Position numbers and translations under genes: made by a program. Below the pieces are notes generated by a model that searched no databases, was not told the DNA's origin, and was given only the letters and a program-made list of their open reading frames with translations. Shown in pieces: positions 50,574 to 63,839 of a DNA stretch of 64,000 nucleotides (positions within the stretch are counted from its first letter, which is position 1; every line of letters starts with the position of its first letter). Origin of the DNA: Toxotes chatareus (Eukaryota; Chordata; Actinopteri; Toxotidae); the NCBI GenBank assembly GCA_016801885.1, contig CM028890.1, positions 12,454,001-12,518,000 on the forward strand, read 5' to 3'.

Positions 50574-53106
50574 CACACGCAACCAAACTGTGGTCTGTCT
50601 CTCTCCCCTTTTGCACAATTCACTCCATCCGCTCAGCGGAACAATGAAGAAATCGACTCACTAACACGATGTTCGACGAAGGTTTGAATCTCAACATTTA
50701 AAGTGCTCCTCGGAGGCCTGTCTTCACTACTTCGAGCGCATTTACGCACTGTGCGCGGCTGTCTGTCAGACTCCGGGGCCGAGAAGAGCAGGACGAAAGC
50801 GGACGAGAAACCCTCATTGACTTGGTGTGATGTCTTGGTCCTATCCTCGGCTCTGTGAACAGCTACAAGAGGAATCTCCGAGTTGAGCCGATCTCCCACA
50901 GCCCATTGTAGGATGACGGATTTTTTGGGGTTAGACCCACCCCGGAGAGAGACATGGGAGTCACCGAGGGGTAATAATCGACGATGGGACTTGGAGGTGT
51001 CCTCCTTTTCCGCCGCTGACCCCGTTTCTTCTCTTGGTTATGTGTCTGCTCTGTCTCCGCATCAACATAACATTTTTTTCACACACACCTCCATTCTTCA
51101 GCTGTGTCAAACCACCGAGATAGCGGCGGAATTAAAACGGGAAGTCCAGCTGAGGCTGTCTTAATAAAGCGACGCAAAAGCAAGCGCCTTACACGGATGC
51201 ACAATGGCAGTTAAAAAAAAAACACAAGGGCTTTATTTTGAAAGTGCCTAAAGGAGGTGGATTATTGTCATAGTGGCGAACTTGACACTGGCCAGTCGTG
51301 AAATGTAGTCGGCGCTGACAGGAGTGCGCAGCTGCAAACCCATACGACGCACAGGCAAAACACTGGAGCCAATGGCGTTGGCTGCGGAACCAAATGATGA
51401 TGTCATCTTGTATAATATTACATATCATGGTCGTATTAAATTCAGACACATTTTTACTCCACAGCTCCCTTCTGTGTGACAGGTGAACACACTGCTGCAC
51501 TACAATCTGCAATAGTATATCAGACTGTTGCTACAGTTATTGGACACTGCCATATTACACAGTTCTTAATGAACCCCAGCCTTTCTGAAACTGCCCACAG
51601 TGTTTATAATTAATACTGTTCCTGATGTATATAATGTATATTTTATAGGTTTGATTGATTGTTTTTGTCTGCTTGTTAGTTAGTTTGTTTTTTACATCAT
51701 CATCATTTCCTTCACAAGGTCAATAAAGTCTCTCAATAATTTTAGATGAACAACTGAATGTTAATCAATATAATATCAAAAATACGTATACAGCAAACTC
51801 TGAATAAAAAGGTACAATATTAACTAATCATTGATTATACTATGGGGCTAGTATTGCAATAATTAATGAGAGACCAGGCCTTAGATGTTGATTAGTGGTG
51901 ATTGCACTTAACAAACACTGCCTCCCCCTGACTCTCTGGAGTAATACACCTCTGGTAGTCCTCATCATTCACAGAGAGCTGTTCTCATTAAGCTTTATTT
52001 TCATTCAGGAAGTTTCACTGGGATCAAATCTCTTTTCAAGAGAGACCAGAGAACAAATTACACATTTACAACATCACGACAAGACAATTCAGTTACACAA
52101 AGCAGTCAGAACAAACACACATTTATATAATCAGTCAACAATAATAAAAATATCAGCAAGTACAATGTTTAAGTCCTCAGAGAAATGAATGTCTTTAACC
52201 TCACTTTGGCAGTCCACTGCAGTATTAAGGTGCCTACTATAGAAAACTAGCCCTCACCAGGCCCAAACAAGTGTGAGGAACGATGATCTGGTGTCACGGC
52301 TGTTCACTTTGAATTCAGTTAAAGATGTTAAATGTTCCGGCAACTTAGACAGCAAGTCCATAAAACAAAAACACAAGGATGTAGGTGCCTTCAGGATTTG
52401 TGTCGTTCATCTTCGATTTTCCCATAGCTGCATATTTTGGGTGAAATCTTGGCAACAAACCAGAATCATTCAGAGTTAATGTCAGAGGTCGAAAGAACAC
52501 CCAACACACATACTCACATGAGACATGTGAAGCTTGGTTCAGTGGGGCAGGTTTCCATGAGGTTTACTGGGTTTACTGGGCTTATTGGGTTTGTTAGATC
52601 AAGGGGGTGAAGGGCTGGATCAATGCTGCCACGCCACCTGTTTTGGGACATTGATCCCTCTCCCACTGGATGCATGGTGATCCGTTTTCTGCTTTGAGGT
52701 ACTGCCAAACGGTGTGATCACTACAAGGTGCAGCACTTCGGTAATTCTCATATGTGATGTTATTCATTACCAACAATGTGTGTGTTTGTGCGTATAAACA
52801 ATATGTGTATGCACATGTGTTCTGTGAATGTGTGTCTGTGTTTGTAACTTTATAGTTTCTCCTGTTTGTGTACAAAGCAAGCATGTGTGTGAACACCACC
52901 TTACCAGTGTATGTACTCTTGGGCCCTTGAATCATATCCCATATCACAAAGAATAAAGTCGTTGTATACAACCTGCTTTATTTCATATCCCTCAGGAGTC
53001 ACGTAATCTGTTCTTGCCAGCCCACCGACCTCCTAATAATCCCCAGTGTTTTCTGTCCTTGTTCTCTCATTGGCTTGATGGTGCAGGAGTTGAGGTACTG
53101 AGGGCA
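50574..53106. other. ppm1l promoter region and spacer before otol1
   Basis: The first 600 bases are GC-rich and likely hold the ppm1l promoter and 5' UTR. The remainder is AT-rich, with a short direct repeat (ggtttactg / gggtttactg) near 52560 and no supported gene. Confidence 0.45.
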
Positions 53107-53180
53107 ATATAAGGAAGGAGCAGCATCAGTCATTAGTCGTGGGGGATGGAGTGAAAAGCCAACACCATCAACATCAGCAG
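53107..53180 (+). promoter_or_regulatory. otol1 TATA box and non-coding exon 1
   Basis: ATATAAG at 53107-53113 is a TATA box. About 25-30 bases later begins a leader that ends at a strong donor (CATCAGCAG|GTAAGG, exon end 53180). The next acceptor (TTGTCTGTAG) opens exon 2 at 53276, 52 bases before the start codon. Confidence 0.6.
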
Positions 53181-53327
53181 GTAAGGTGCACTTGTTGTTT
53201 TAATATACATTGTAAATGCACCCTGTTGAAATGGAGTAGACCTTTTCCAAAGTTCTGCACCTGTTTTGTCTGTAGGCTTCTAGCTTCCAGTTCCTATTTG
53301 TTCACGTCATTGTGGCAATCCCTCAGT

Positions 53328-55274
53328 ATGCCATCCATTCGCCTTATCTTTCTCACCACTCTCCTTGTGGTCCTGATGGCCATGCTGACCTCCGCTGCCA
53401 GAACCACACGCTGGCCCAAACCTCAGACCACCAAGAAGCCCCCTCGAGCTGGGAGCGGTGGCGGAGGCGCTGGTGGAGGATTTGGAAGAACCACCACCAC
53501 GACCGCGCCCCCTTCCAGCAGCCTGCACACAGATGAGACAACTGAGGTTATGATGGATGCTTACTCCTTGTCCCCAACAGACAGCACTACCTACTCCAGC
53601 GACACTTACCCCACTGAGTTCCACACCGATGCCATTGCGGCCCCTGGGAACACCCATGGAAACTATACCCTTGACTACAATGAATGCTTCTTTAACTTTT
53701 GTGAATGCTGTCCGCCAGAAAGAGGCCCCATTGGGCCCAAGGGAGAGAGAGGGCCACAGGGACCGCAAGGAGAGAGGGGCCCTCCAGGTAAGAATTTTTA
53801 TTTTCATGAAAATCACCTTTTTGATGTCAAAACTTGCCATTCTTCCTAGTATTCTCTCTTTTCCAGGGTTGCCAGGAGAGAAGGGAGAAACAGGGCCTAG
53901 AGGACCTCCAGGACCAGCAGGACTACCTGGAGCCAATGGACTCAATGGCGACATAGGTACAACGGGGCTTAAGAGCAAGAGAGTTCTTGAATGTCTCTCT
54001 GTTTCTCTCTCTCTGTCTCTCTCTCCTTTTTTGCAAAACGCTTTTTTGTACAAGTACTTTGTGGATGTCATTTTCTACGCTTTATTTATCAAAACTACCA
54101 CAGGTGAAAAAGGTGATCAAGGACCTGTGGGTCTTCCTGGTATCCCTGGGACCCCAGGAAAACCAGGAGAAAAAGGTGTGTAGTTTTCGCTGAGAACTTC
54201 AGTAGAAATGATATGGTGTATTTTGGTATATTTTACCAAATCTGTTTTAGCCATACTGTTAGATGAGATTAAAATAGGTATAAATACACCCTTTGCAAAT
54301 TTACATCACAATTTGAAAATTAAAGCATTTAAATTAAAACATGCCTTCTCATGTGAATATAACCTCTACATAACATAGGTGACCCAGGTCCCAAAGGAGA
54401 AAAGGGTGAACGTGGCTTCAGTGGTTTGAAAGGGGACCCGGGAGAAAGAGGAGAGCCTGGCCTGAATGGGACTAAGGGCAGCACTGGGCGAGAGGGGCCT
54501 ATGGGTCCCCCAGGGATAACTGGGACAAAGGGTCAGAAAGGTGAACAAGGGCTTACAGGCGAGTGTTTACCAGGTGAGAAAGGAGAGAAAGGAGATGTGG
54601 GTGAACGTGGGCCCCTTGGTCTAAGAGGTGAGATGGGCCCCCCAGGAGTGAATGGAACTGACGGCGCAAAGGGAGAGAGAGGGGAGCCAGGGCCTCCAGG
54701 AGGGAAGGGGGATACTGGGGCAAGAGGGCCCCCAGGATCTCCAGGTGGGAGGGGAATGACAGGGCTGAGGGGAGAGAGGGGGCTTAAAGGTGGGCGTGGG
54801 CCTCGGGGCCCTAAAGGCCCACCTGGTGAGAGTGTGGAGCAGGTTCGCTCTGCCTTCAGTGTGGGCTTGTTCCCCAGTAGATCCTTCCCTCCGCCCGGTG
54901 TACCTGTGAAGTTCGATAAAGTATTTTACAACGGGGAAGGGCACTGGGATCCAGCACTCAACAAGTTCAATGTCACACACCCAGGCGTCTACTTATTCAC
55001 TTACCATATCACTGTGCGCAACCGGCCTGTGCGGGCTGCCCTGGTGGTTAACGGGATACGGAAGCTGCGGACTCGGGATTCTCTCTACGGCCAAGACATC
55101 GATCAGGCATCCAACCTTGCACTGCTGCAGCTGAGTGAAGGTGACCAGGTCTGGCTGGAGACGTTGAGAGACTGGAATGGAATTTACTCCAGCAGTGAGG
55201 ATGACAGCACTTTCTCCGGCTTCTTGTTGTACCCAGACTCAAAGACCAAACCTACTGCTGTAGAAAACCTGTAA
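53328..55274 (+). CDS. otol1: Otolin-1, inner-ear short-chain collagen
   Basis: Coding exons 53328-53787, 53867-53956, 54104-54175 and 54379-55274 give 505 residues, with every intron in phase 1 at a glycine codon, as usual for collagen genes. A signal peptide (LIFLTTLLVVLMAMLTSA) precedes a Thr/Pro/Gly-rich segment and a short cysteine-rich linker (ECFFNFCECC). Gly-X-Y repeats run from about residue 133 to 355, with one interruption at GECLPGEKG. The C1q head (about 362-496) includes VPVKFDKVFYNGEGHWDPA, FNVTHPGVYLFTYH and STFSGFLLYPD. Otolin trimerises and forms the organic scaffold of otoliths with other matrix proteins. OTOL1 lies beyond PPM1L on human 3q26, in agreement with this order. 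Teleosts may have two copies. A poly(A) signal ATTAAA lies at 55513-55518. Confidence 0.93.
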
Positions 55275-55518
55275 CTGCACCCTTTTACCTTGAATGAGCT
55301 CTGATTTTAACTTCTTGTAGACTCTGCACAACCTTCAGCCTATTGCACCACTCTGTCAACTTAATGTAATTCAGCTGAACACTGCTGCTTCAGTATCTTC
55401 TCACTGCTGTAATCAAACCAAATGCTTTGCTTGTCTTGCTGTATTTGGAGATGGATGATGCTTGATTATACTGCTGTATGCAACACTAAAGTTCTTTTTT
55501 TTTTTTTAATGCATTAAA

Positions 55519-58503
55519 AATGACTGCTTGAAATGAATGGCCCTTGAGTTTTATTTACTGAGAAACAGAACTGGAAGCTAATTTATAAGTCATTATTCAC
55601 TGCAGTAAGAATAGATAAGCTCTGTGTCAATGAGGCCAATACAAATTTAGGAATAATTGAAGTTAATGATATATAGTTGCACTTGTTTCCCACTAGAGGG
55701 TGTAAGGTGCCCAAGTTCTGCAAATAAACATTGGAGAAAATGTTGTATGCAGGCATGAGACTGAATATTGGTAATAAAAAGGTGGCAAACAAAGAATAAG
55801 AAAGCTCATGTTTTCATCATCAAGCTAGTGAACAAATGGGATATCTATATTTTTGTTGTATGTTTGGTGTTGGTAAATCGTAAGGATGAGAGACTGCACA
55901 AGAAGGTAGTTACACTTCACTTAGCCTTTATTATGACATTTTGCTCTGATGTTTGATGTTGTGTATTTTACCTCTGAAATCAGTAATGTTTCCATCACTG
56001 TATCTCTTCAGCTGTGTAGCAGGGTCTCTAAGGTTTGGACTATTATATCAAAATGCTTTCAGTTCAACAATATCTTTCAAAATATTTACCAATACACCAT
56101 ACTAAAGAGTTATTATAATGTGTGGATGTCTCATTGTTTTTAATCAAATTTATAGAAGACTTGCAGCTTTCAATTTGATCTACTGAACTTATACTTCCTC
56201 TGTGGAAGACTTCCCCTGAGGGAGACATATTGTTAGTGGCTGAGTTAGTGGTTGAGTATAAACTCAACCACGATTGTTGCCTGTGGCAGATGAGAGGACA
56301 AACAGTTACTATAACATGAAATATTGTGACAAAACAAACATTAAATTAACATCATTATCAAAGACAGCCTGTATTTTTCTTCCTTTGTGTCTTTTATGAG
56401 AGAATCATTAAAGAACAGGTGATGCTTTTTTCCTCTGAATCCAACGTCTGGGCCCAAGTCAAAAGAAGAGAAATTAACCATGACCATGAATGTATTTAAA
56501 TATATTTGGAAACAAATATATAGTGACTAAATGTGACTTATTGCACTGAATTTATCATTTTGTATGACTTATAACAAGACAAGAAAAATTACTATTTTTT
56601 TCAGCTGGGTATTTTAAAGATGCCTCTTAGTTGCCATTCTGGGTAAATTGAAAGTTACTTTAATTAAGGGCATGTGTCATTTTATGAAGAATACTGAAAC
56701 AGATCACTGAAACCTGTTAAAGAAGAAAACCTAGAATGACATCTCCATCTACTGGCAAAGGACATAAATTTACCACAGATTTCCACCTTATTTATGCTGC
56801 TGTTGGTGGTGATGGTGGTGTATGTGTGTGTGTGTGTATGTTCAAATGTTGTTTTGCTTGTTTGTTTATAGGCCTATCTGTGGATGTGTGTGTGTGTGCG
56901 TTTCTGTATTTTCTACTACTCTGTGTGAAAATATAAATAACTACCTTGGCGGTGTGTGCAGTGTAATCTGCTCCCAGCAGGCTGGATTCCCACTGTGAGA
57001 AAGACAGTATATTGTTCCTGCAGCACCACAGATAACAACTCATTAGCATACTGAATCATTTGGCTGCAAGAGCCACTCTGCCACCCATCTGCACTGAGCT
57101 GATAAACACACACACACGCGCGCCAGCTCTCTCTCTCATTCACACACTCACATTCAGATCTATGCAGAGCACATACATACGCACAAGCCTAGTCTCACAA
57201 ATACACAAACATGCACACTCATTCACCATTCACACACACACACACACACACAGGCACAAGCCTCCTCTCATTCCCTCCCTTTCAATCCCTCATATACACT
57301 CCCTGTATCCTTCTCTTTTTGTGAGTCTGTGTCTTTTTGAGAGTCAGGAACACTGAAGCAGGTAAATGTTTGGCAGGCATTAACCTAGAGAGGCCCTCAG
57401 AGGAGTCCCAGCACAGCCAGAGCAGAGCACAGGAGAGGTCTCCAAACACCTGGATGTCTCTGATGCACTCTGGAAGCAATTATCGTTTTTAGAAACGTCC
57501 AAGAGCTGATGCTGCTGTAGCAGTGTGTACTGGTGGAAAAGTCTGCTGTGTAAACTTTTTGAATAGGAAGCAGACTCCAGAAAATATAGCATATGTGTGG
57601 CAAAACTACAAACACTCTGCTAATTTCTTAATAAGGATCGTAGGATGGCGAACATAACTTTTCGATTGCGTAAGGGGAGGACTTGAGGGACGGTGGGAGT
57701 CTTGATTAGTATGGCGGTCTCACAGTGTGTAGAGACACAACACACACACACAACACGAGTGCAGCAGAGGCTGTCAAAACCACTTTCACAATGGCAGGAT
57801 ATCCTGCAGGTCACAGAGCCACGTTAACCTCCAAGGGAAGTTGTCACTTTTTGGTAGGAAGTGAGGATTCCAGCGTCTACTGGGGGAGTTTCATGAGGAG
57901 GTTGTGGTTTTAACTATACACTCTGTACAGATAAGTTGGGAAACAGCTGCATGGTATGCCTTTATCTTCCTCTTGGGATTAGTCAGTTAGGTTTTGAAAT
58001 TATGGATAAGTGTGTAAAAGGGGGAAAGTTTGTTGTGTGTGATGCAATGTGGGACAGAAGTACATGTTCAGTTTGTAGTAAGAGAAATGAATTAAATTGA
58101 TTTGAACTGAATTAAACCACAGCAAACAGATCTGAAATATATTTAATTGAACTAAACTCAACTAAACTTTTATGAGCTGAATTGAATCAATAAGGCCCAC
58201 AACATGCTTGAGTGAGATCAAATACAAGGCTTTTCCTCTGCGTGTTTTATTCAGGGGTTTTGTATAAAATTCATTGATTTAACATTGGATATATTTATAG
58301 ATACAACTATCTTACAACAAATATGTCATTACCAAACGTACAATGTCCCTTTACTGCAATTCATAAAATACCATAGTTACCAAAGGTACCAATAGAGGCT
58401 ACTAAGTCCTGCTGAAAAAGCAGAATAACCAACAACAGTGAGCAATACTTTAATGTCTTTTTCAGAAAACTGCTGGTGTTGTTATGATATTAACACTGTG
58501 CAT

Positions 58504-58600
<97 letters not shown>

Positions 58601-59813
58601 CTGTATGCCTCTGTCTGTGTGTCTGTATACGTATATATGTGAAATGCGGCAATGAAGGGATTTATTTGTGTACCTTACTAAACTACAACTGCATTACAGT
58701 TAAAAAAAAAAAAAAAACACTGAAAGAGACATTCATATCAAAAGGACTCCATGGGTCATGTCATGATTTCATATGACCCATATTTTGTACACTTAAAGAA
58801 ACACACTGCATGTCTTGTACCTCCACAGCAATTTCAAATAGATATATTCATTCCAGGCAGTGAGATTTGTTGTTGTCTGTTGTCATATTTGGTGTAATTT
58901 TCTCATCACCAAGGTGTAAAAGAAGCAAATGGTACCACATTTGATGTACTAGGTTCAGTTGTTTGATTTACATTTTGAATTTTTCTCATTTCCTCTCATT
59001 TATTCTCAATTTCCTGTCTCCTAAAAGACCATTTTGCTAGTAAATCCATTGACAAACACACTACGGTACATCTTGAACCACATGACTTGAACTCGAGTCA
59101 CTGTTATTACATTGTGCAGTGGAAATATAATGCTATTTACAATACATACGCAACTGCATGGGTACAGTTAGAGTCCAGTCCATTCATTTATGGCCTCCAA
59201 CTGAGGCAAACTTACTTTTGTGTCATTGTTGTAACACATTAAAGTTGTTGGGCAGAAATCTCTGGGTTTATTCAGTAACACTTTAGAACAATTTACTTGC
59301 AGCACTCTGCAAGCAAGTTCGCTCTGTTCTGGCTGCACCATAATGTAATCGATAATATCATTAGTAAATATCAAAAAGCTTTGCTAATGTCTCTTTGATT
59401 CTTTTGTTTGGTTTTGTCCTGTTTTATTTTGTTTTCTTGTTCTTTCTTTCTTTGTATGTTTTTTTTGTTTTTAGAATATTCGGTCTTTGGACTTTCAAAA
59501 CGTGGAAAGTTATAAGCCGCAGGTCAGTCAAAGACATGAGACATGCAGAATTTACAAGTCTTTTGTTGAATTAATTCAATCGATTACCAATCGAACCAAG
59601 CTATTCATCAGTGCTGCCTCAGGTGCACTGTGAAGACAGGAATGTACTCATGATCCATTTTGGACACCACTATCTCATCACATGGTGCTTGATTCTCCTT
59701 CCTACTCTGACAACTCAAAGCTAACAGGTCCTGAGCATATCCATCTCTCATTTAGTCTCTCATTGTTCTCTTTCAGACTCAGGTTTTGTGTCCGTGGTCT
59801 GTTGGCATGAGCA
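55519..59813. other. Intergenic, otol1 to tal1
   Basis: About 4.3 kb without a supported gene. It contains CA/TG microsatellites near 56818-56840, 57100-57255 and 58504-58594, AT-rich tracts and many short frames generated by these repeats. It is also the likely site of the junction between the 3q26-like block and the tal1 region. Confidence 0.5.
58504..58594 (+). repeat. Long GT microsatellite
   Basis: About 45 uninterrupted GT units. The Cys/Val open frame across it is an artefact. Confidence 0.95.
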
Positions 59814-62275
59814 TCATCGGCGACTGGAGCCATCCAACGGGCGTCCATTACGCCTCAGATCCCTAGAAGCTAGATGCAGCGCTGTCCCACGAGAAGCCGT
59901 TAGAGTCCTTGGAGCTGGAGGTGAATCCTGGTCCTCCATAAAGCTCTCAGGACTTCCTTCGGCATCTCCATCTGGCAGGCTTCCACAGCTGGAGCCTGGT
60001 GACATTGTCTCCAGAAGGTCATCCCTGGCCAAGCCCACCACTGTGTCTTGATGTGGTCCAACCTGGGGGCCCCCATCATGGGTCCCAACCCCAACCAGCA
60101 GCTGCGTTTCCCCATCAGTTGTGCTGCCAACATTCCTCCCTCCGTCCTGGTCCTCCAGGAGGTTAGAGAGGAAGCTGATGTACTTCATAGCAAGCCGAAG
60201 GATCTCATTTTTGCTCAACTTCTTGTCTGGAGGGTGAGTGGGGATGAGTTTGCGAAGCTCCGCAAATGCTCCGTTTACATTCTGCTGCCGCCAACGTTCA
60301 CGACTATTGGTGAAGATACGACGAACAATCTTTGGCTGGCCAGCTAGCAGAGGAACAGGGAGAGAAAGAGACAGACATCGAGACAGTAAGGAGATGGGGC
60401 ATCAGTAGATGCTATAACACAAACATGAAATGCTGAGCTGAAACAGATAATGCAGTCGGTAAAAGGGTAAAGCAAGTCAAGTGCAAAAATAAGAATGTAA
60501 CAGCGGAAAAACAGATGCACACCGGTTTTGAGAAAAAAAACTTGCTTGTAGGAAAAGCTGGTTAAGTTTAATAATAATAAAGAATTATGTTACAAAATTG
60601 TCCTCCGTACAACCTTGGATTTTTAGATGATGGTACAGAAGCTTGCAAAAATATGTTGTGTGCCAAGGACGATGGAAATGCGATACAAGAGAAATTGGTT
60701 TAGCATGCCAAACCCCAGGAAAGGGTGTTAGGGAGACTGTGAGCTCCCTCTTTCATGTTTTATTCATTTTTTTATTTATTGAGATGTGATTTTTTTAAAA
60801 ATGCCCCACTGCAGGTAGTCACATCCTCCCACCCCCAACAATGGTGTCTTCCAGGCTATTGTCGCCCTTGGAACACACCCAGTCTATCTTAATCCTTCAG
60901 CCCACTCTGCAGTAAAACCTTGGCATGGAGGCAGCAGCACCCCCATCCTCCACCCCTGCATATGGCAGTGAGTGGGCCGCGGTGGAAAGATGTTTCAAAT
61001 GAAATAAACCCCCAATCCGCTTGAAAAGACATTACGTTAATGGCATGCAGGTATACTTATTTGACATCCAGATTCTCAGCAGTAATTTATGCCGTGAGTT
61101 CTGATGCATTTACTCCTCTTGGGTTTAACACTTAAGCTGAATGTTCTTTTTGCAAGGCATCTTCTGCAGCACTCAGATTAGGTACAGTATAGATCCATGT
61201 CAGTGGATGAATGACAATGGAGATGAGGAGGGGACGTTTAAAGGACTATATTGGCAGAAGGAGGACACAGCAGAAGTGCGTCTTACCATACTTATAAAGA
61301 TCTAAAATGCGCCTACCCTCGTCGAGTTCAACCTCATAAGGCGCCGGGCGGCGCTTTACCCTGTTGCTGGGGTACATGCTGTACTGCTCCGACTCCCCTC
61401 CGAGACTATAGCAACAGAAAGCAGACAAAAGGTACACAGGTGTATGAGAAAACATCATTTCATGTATTGCATTTAAACCCAGAACACCCTCCACTCCTTG
61501 CACCAGGGTCACACACGCTCAGAAACACACACACACAAGGCTTATTCTCTCTGTCACACATGCACATTCATGCTTGTCAACATAATGTAAACTCAATAAT
61601 ATTTCAAGCATCTTTTCACACTACTGTGGCCTATTCCTACATAGAGCAACATCTATCAGCCATAAAACTTATAACTTTCAATAGTGAACAGTCACATTGA
61701 TCAAATGAAACGTGCATTCATGAAAACTCTTTGCTTTTTCTTTTCCTGTCTCCACCTTTACCTGTTGATGGCGGCGAGAGGCTGCGCCAGGTTGTAGAGC
61801 ATCGCCCGGGCCGGGACAGGAAACGCGTTTGGGCTCAGTTGGACCATTCGAGCGTCGTCTCGGTGCGGCGGCGGCAGCGGCAGCGGTGGAGGTCTGCGAA
61901 GTTCCGTGATCGGCACCAAATGGCTTTCAGTCCTCTGCTCCACCGCTTTTATAGCGTCCCTCCTGGAGAGCTCGATCACCGGCACTTCCCTTTTCAGGTC
62001 AAGGGCGTTGTGAGAGGCAGTTTCCTTGGCAACGCCGTTGATGATGATGCTGATGCTGGTCCCGTTGCTCGAGTTCTGCAGAGGAACGTCATCCGTCTCT
62101 CTTCAACCCCCTTGAAGCTCCCTCCCCTCACCTCCCCCCCCTCCTCTCTCCCCGGCTCCTCGTCCTCCTTGCATCCGTTCTGTCTGGAGATGATGGAGGA
62201 GTCCTCCCGCTTTCCAGGACTGGACTCTGCATCGGGACTTCCATGACACAGCTCCGGCTGCCGTTTTTCCATCAT
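59814..62275 (-). CDS. tal1: TAL1/SCL-type basic helix-loop-helix transcription factor
   Basis: Exons 62132-62275, 61762-62075, 61317-61405 and 59814-60343 join in phase to give 358 residues. The N-terminus MMEKRQPELC leads to INGVAKETASHNALDLK, REVPVIELSRRD, RMVQLSPNAFPVPARAMLY and SNRVKRRPAPYEVELD, all typical of fish Tal1. The bHLH (about 187-243) contains VRRIFTNSRERWRQQNVNGA, FAELRKLIPTHPPDKKLSKN and EILRLAMKYISFLSNLLEDQ. The tail has SPGSSCGSLPDGDAEGSPES. TAL1 binds E-boxes with E proteins within LMO2-GATA complexes and is required for blood and endothelial development. Helix 2 ends ISFLSNLLED where the common form is INFLAKLLND. The first intron would be only 56 bases. Exon 3 has two usable donors, adding or omitting ten residues before the bHLH. 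TAL1 is on human 1p33, so this may be a moved or duplicated copy. Confidence 0.9.
62076..62131 (-). other. Predicted 56-base intron in tal1
   Basis: Without this intron the MMEK frame runs out of frame with the conserved INGVAKET region. Donor GAG|GTGAGG (62131-62130) and acceptor TTCCTCTGCAG (62077-62076) give a phase-0 join. Its size is near the lower limit for fish introns. An alternative is an assembly indel in the adjacent run of eight Gs. Confidence 0.55.
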
Positions 62276-63699
62276 TTTTATACCGTCACCACTCGCTCGA
62301 GCCCACTACTCCTAAATCAGATTTCTTTCTATTAATTTACAGCTCAGAACATTATTTGTTACAGTCTCAATACACCACATAACCACATAACAGTTGCTTT
62401 CCATGCAAGAATACGGGGAATTAACAAACTATTACTGTACTATATTACTGTAATCAAACTTAACATCAAATCACAAATCTTTTTCTTTTTCTAATTATCA
62501 TTATCATGATTAGAATTATTATTGTCAATTGCAGACTTTATATTTACAAAACAAAGAGTGTAAAAATACAATTGGTAAGCTATTAATTACTGGCTTGGTA
62601 AATTCTTTAAACAAATTAATGCATTTTATTCGATATTTTAAAATGATAAATTAAAAAAAACCTTCAGTACAGATATTTTCCCATAAAAGATGACACTTAT
62701 GCTATAGGCTATGACAACCAAATTTAAAAACGAAAAAGGTTTAATTATAAGTTATTCTATTATTATTGAGCTGCTGAAGGTTTGAGAGCTTTTTTTAAGC
62801 TGGGATGTGAAAGCTAAATGTGCAATTATGAATTTGCCTCAACCGAACATTTTTATAATAAATTTAGAGCTGGGGACATTTTTCAAACGTTAACTTGTCC
62901 TTCACAAAGACTTTTATCTTATGGTTTCTGCATACATGTGTTTTGGGTTTTTTTTTTTCTATGAATCTCTTATCTACATTTGGCCTTCAGCACGGTGTAC
63001 GCCGTTAAGCTAACATCTTATGTTAAACTATGTTTTAGCTTTGCATTAATTTACATTCATTTTTAAAAGAAGACTATTTCGGTTGCTGTTTATTTAAGAG
63101 TAAAACTGTCGTGTTGTAGGGAGATTGTGCCAGGACCACGAAGAGAGCTTGGTAATATCCATTCCTCGTCGGAATAAAATCCCTCCTTTTTTTCTGTCCT
63201 CAGCCAAGCCATAAATAACCCGGTGAAGCTTCAAAAACATTGGGACCAGGTCAATTTCATAACCACAGATGTCTGAGTGGGTCGTGAAATTTTTGTTTTA
63301 TCGCTATGAAGGCCATAGTGCTGTTGTTGTTAAAGCCGAACATCAAAGACTTGACACAGAATGCACCACATACCACTGTTAAGTATTTTAGTCCGTAATG
63401 AATTCGATAAAAAAATATCCTCAGAATATTATTATAAACCAACAATAGACCGCCAATTATATAATATAAAAAAGCGCACTTTTATTTCTGGGAATTCTCC
63501 AATAGGCCTCGCATCCGTTATTACATCCCGTACAGTCTCAACCACCCGATCGGACAATAGCAGAAAATATAGGCTAAATATTTCGCACGTAACACCAATA
63601 AAATGTAGACGATAGCAATCCAATTACAGCCTTTTGAAAGAACGAATATGGCGGTTTAAACAAAGAGATGTATTTTTTTTTTTTTTTTTTTGCACTTAC
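62276..63699 (-). other. Leader intron of tal1
   Basis: An acceptor-like CTGATTTAG near 62310 lies about 35 bases before the start codon. The stretch to 63699 is AT-rich with no coding signal, consistent with a 5' UTR intron. Confidence 0.45.
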
Positions 63700-63800
63700 C
63701 GTTCCAGCCGTGTTGTTGATGTTACTGTGTAAGTGGAGCCATTTTGTGAGTGGGTCATCCATGTCTGAGGTTTTTCTTTTTTTCCCCTGCCAGTTGTGGA

Positions 63801-63839
<39 letters not shown>

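Noticed and set aside
53307..54071. 254-residue minus-strand frame over otol1
   Set aside because: It is antisense to collagen repeats, crosses introns and has the expected complement pattern of Gly-X-Y codons.
58438..58776. Cys/Val repeat protein
   Set aside because: It is the translation of a GT microsatellite.
61758..62275. tal1 as a pseudogene because its N-terminus changes frame
   Set aside because: A phase-0 GT-AG intron restores the frame and all other exons are intact and well conserved.
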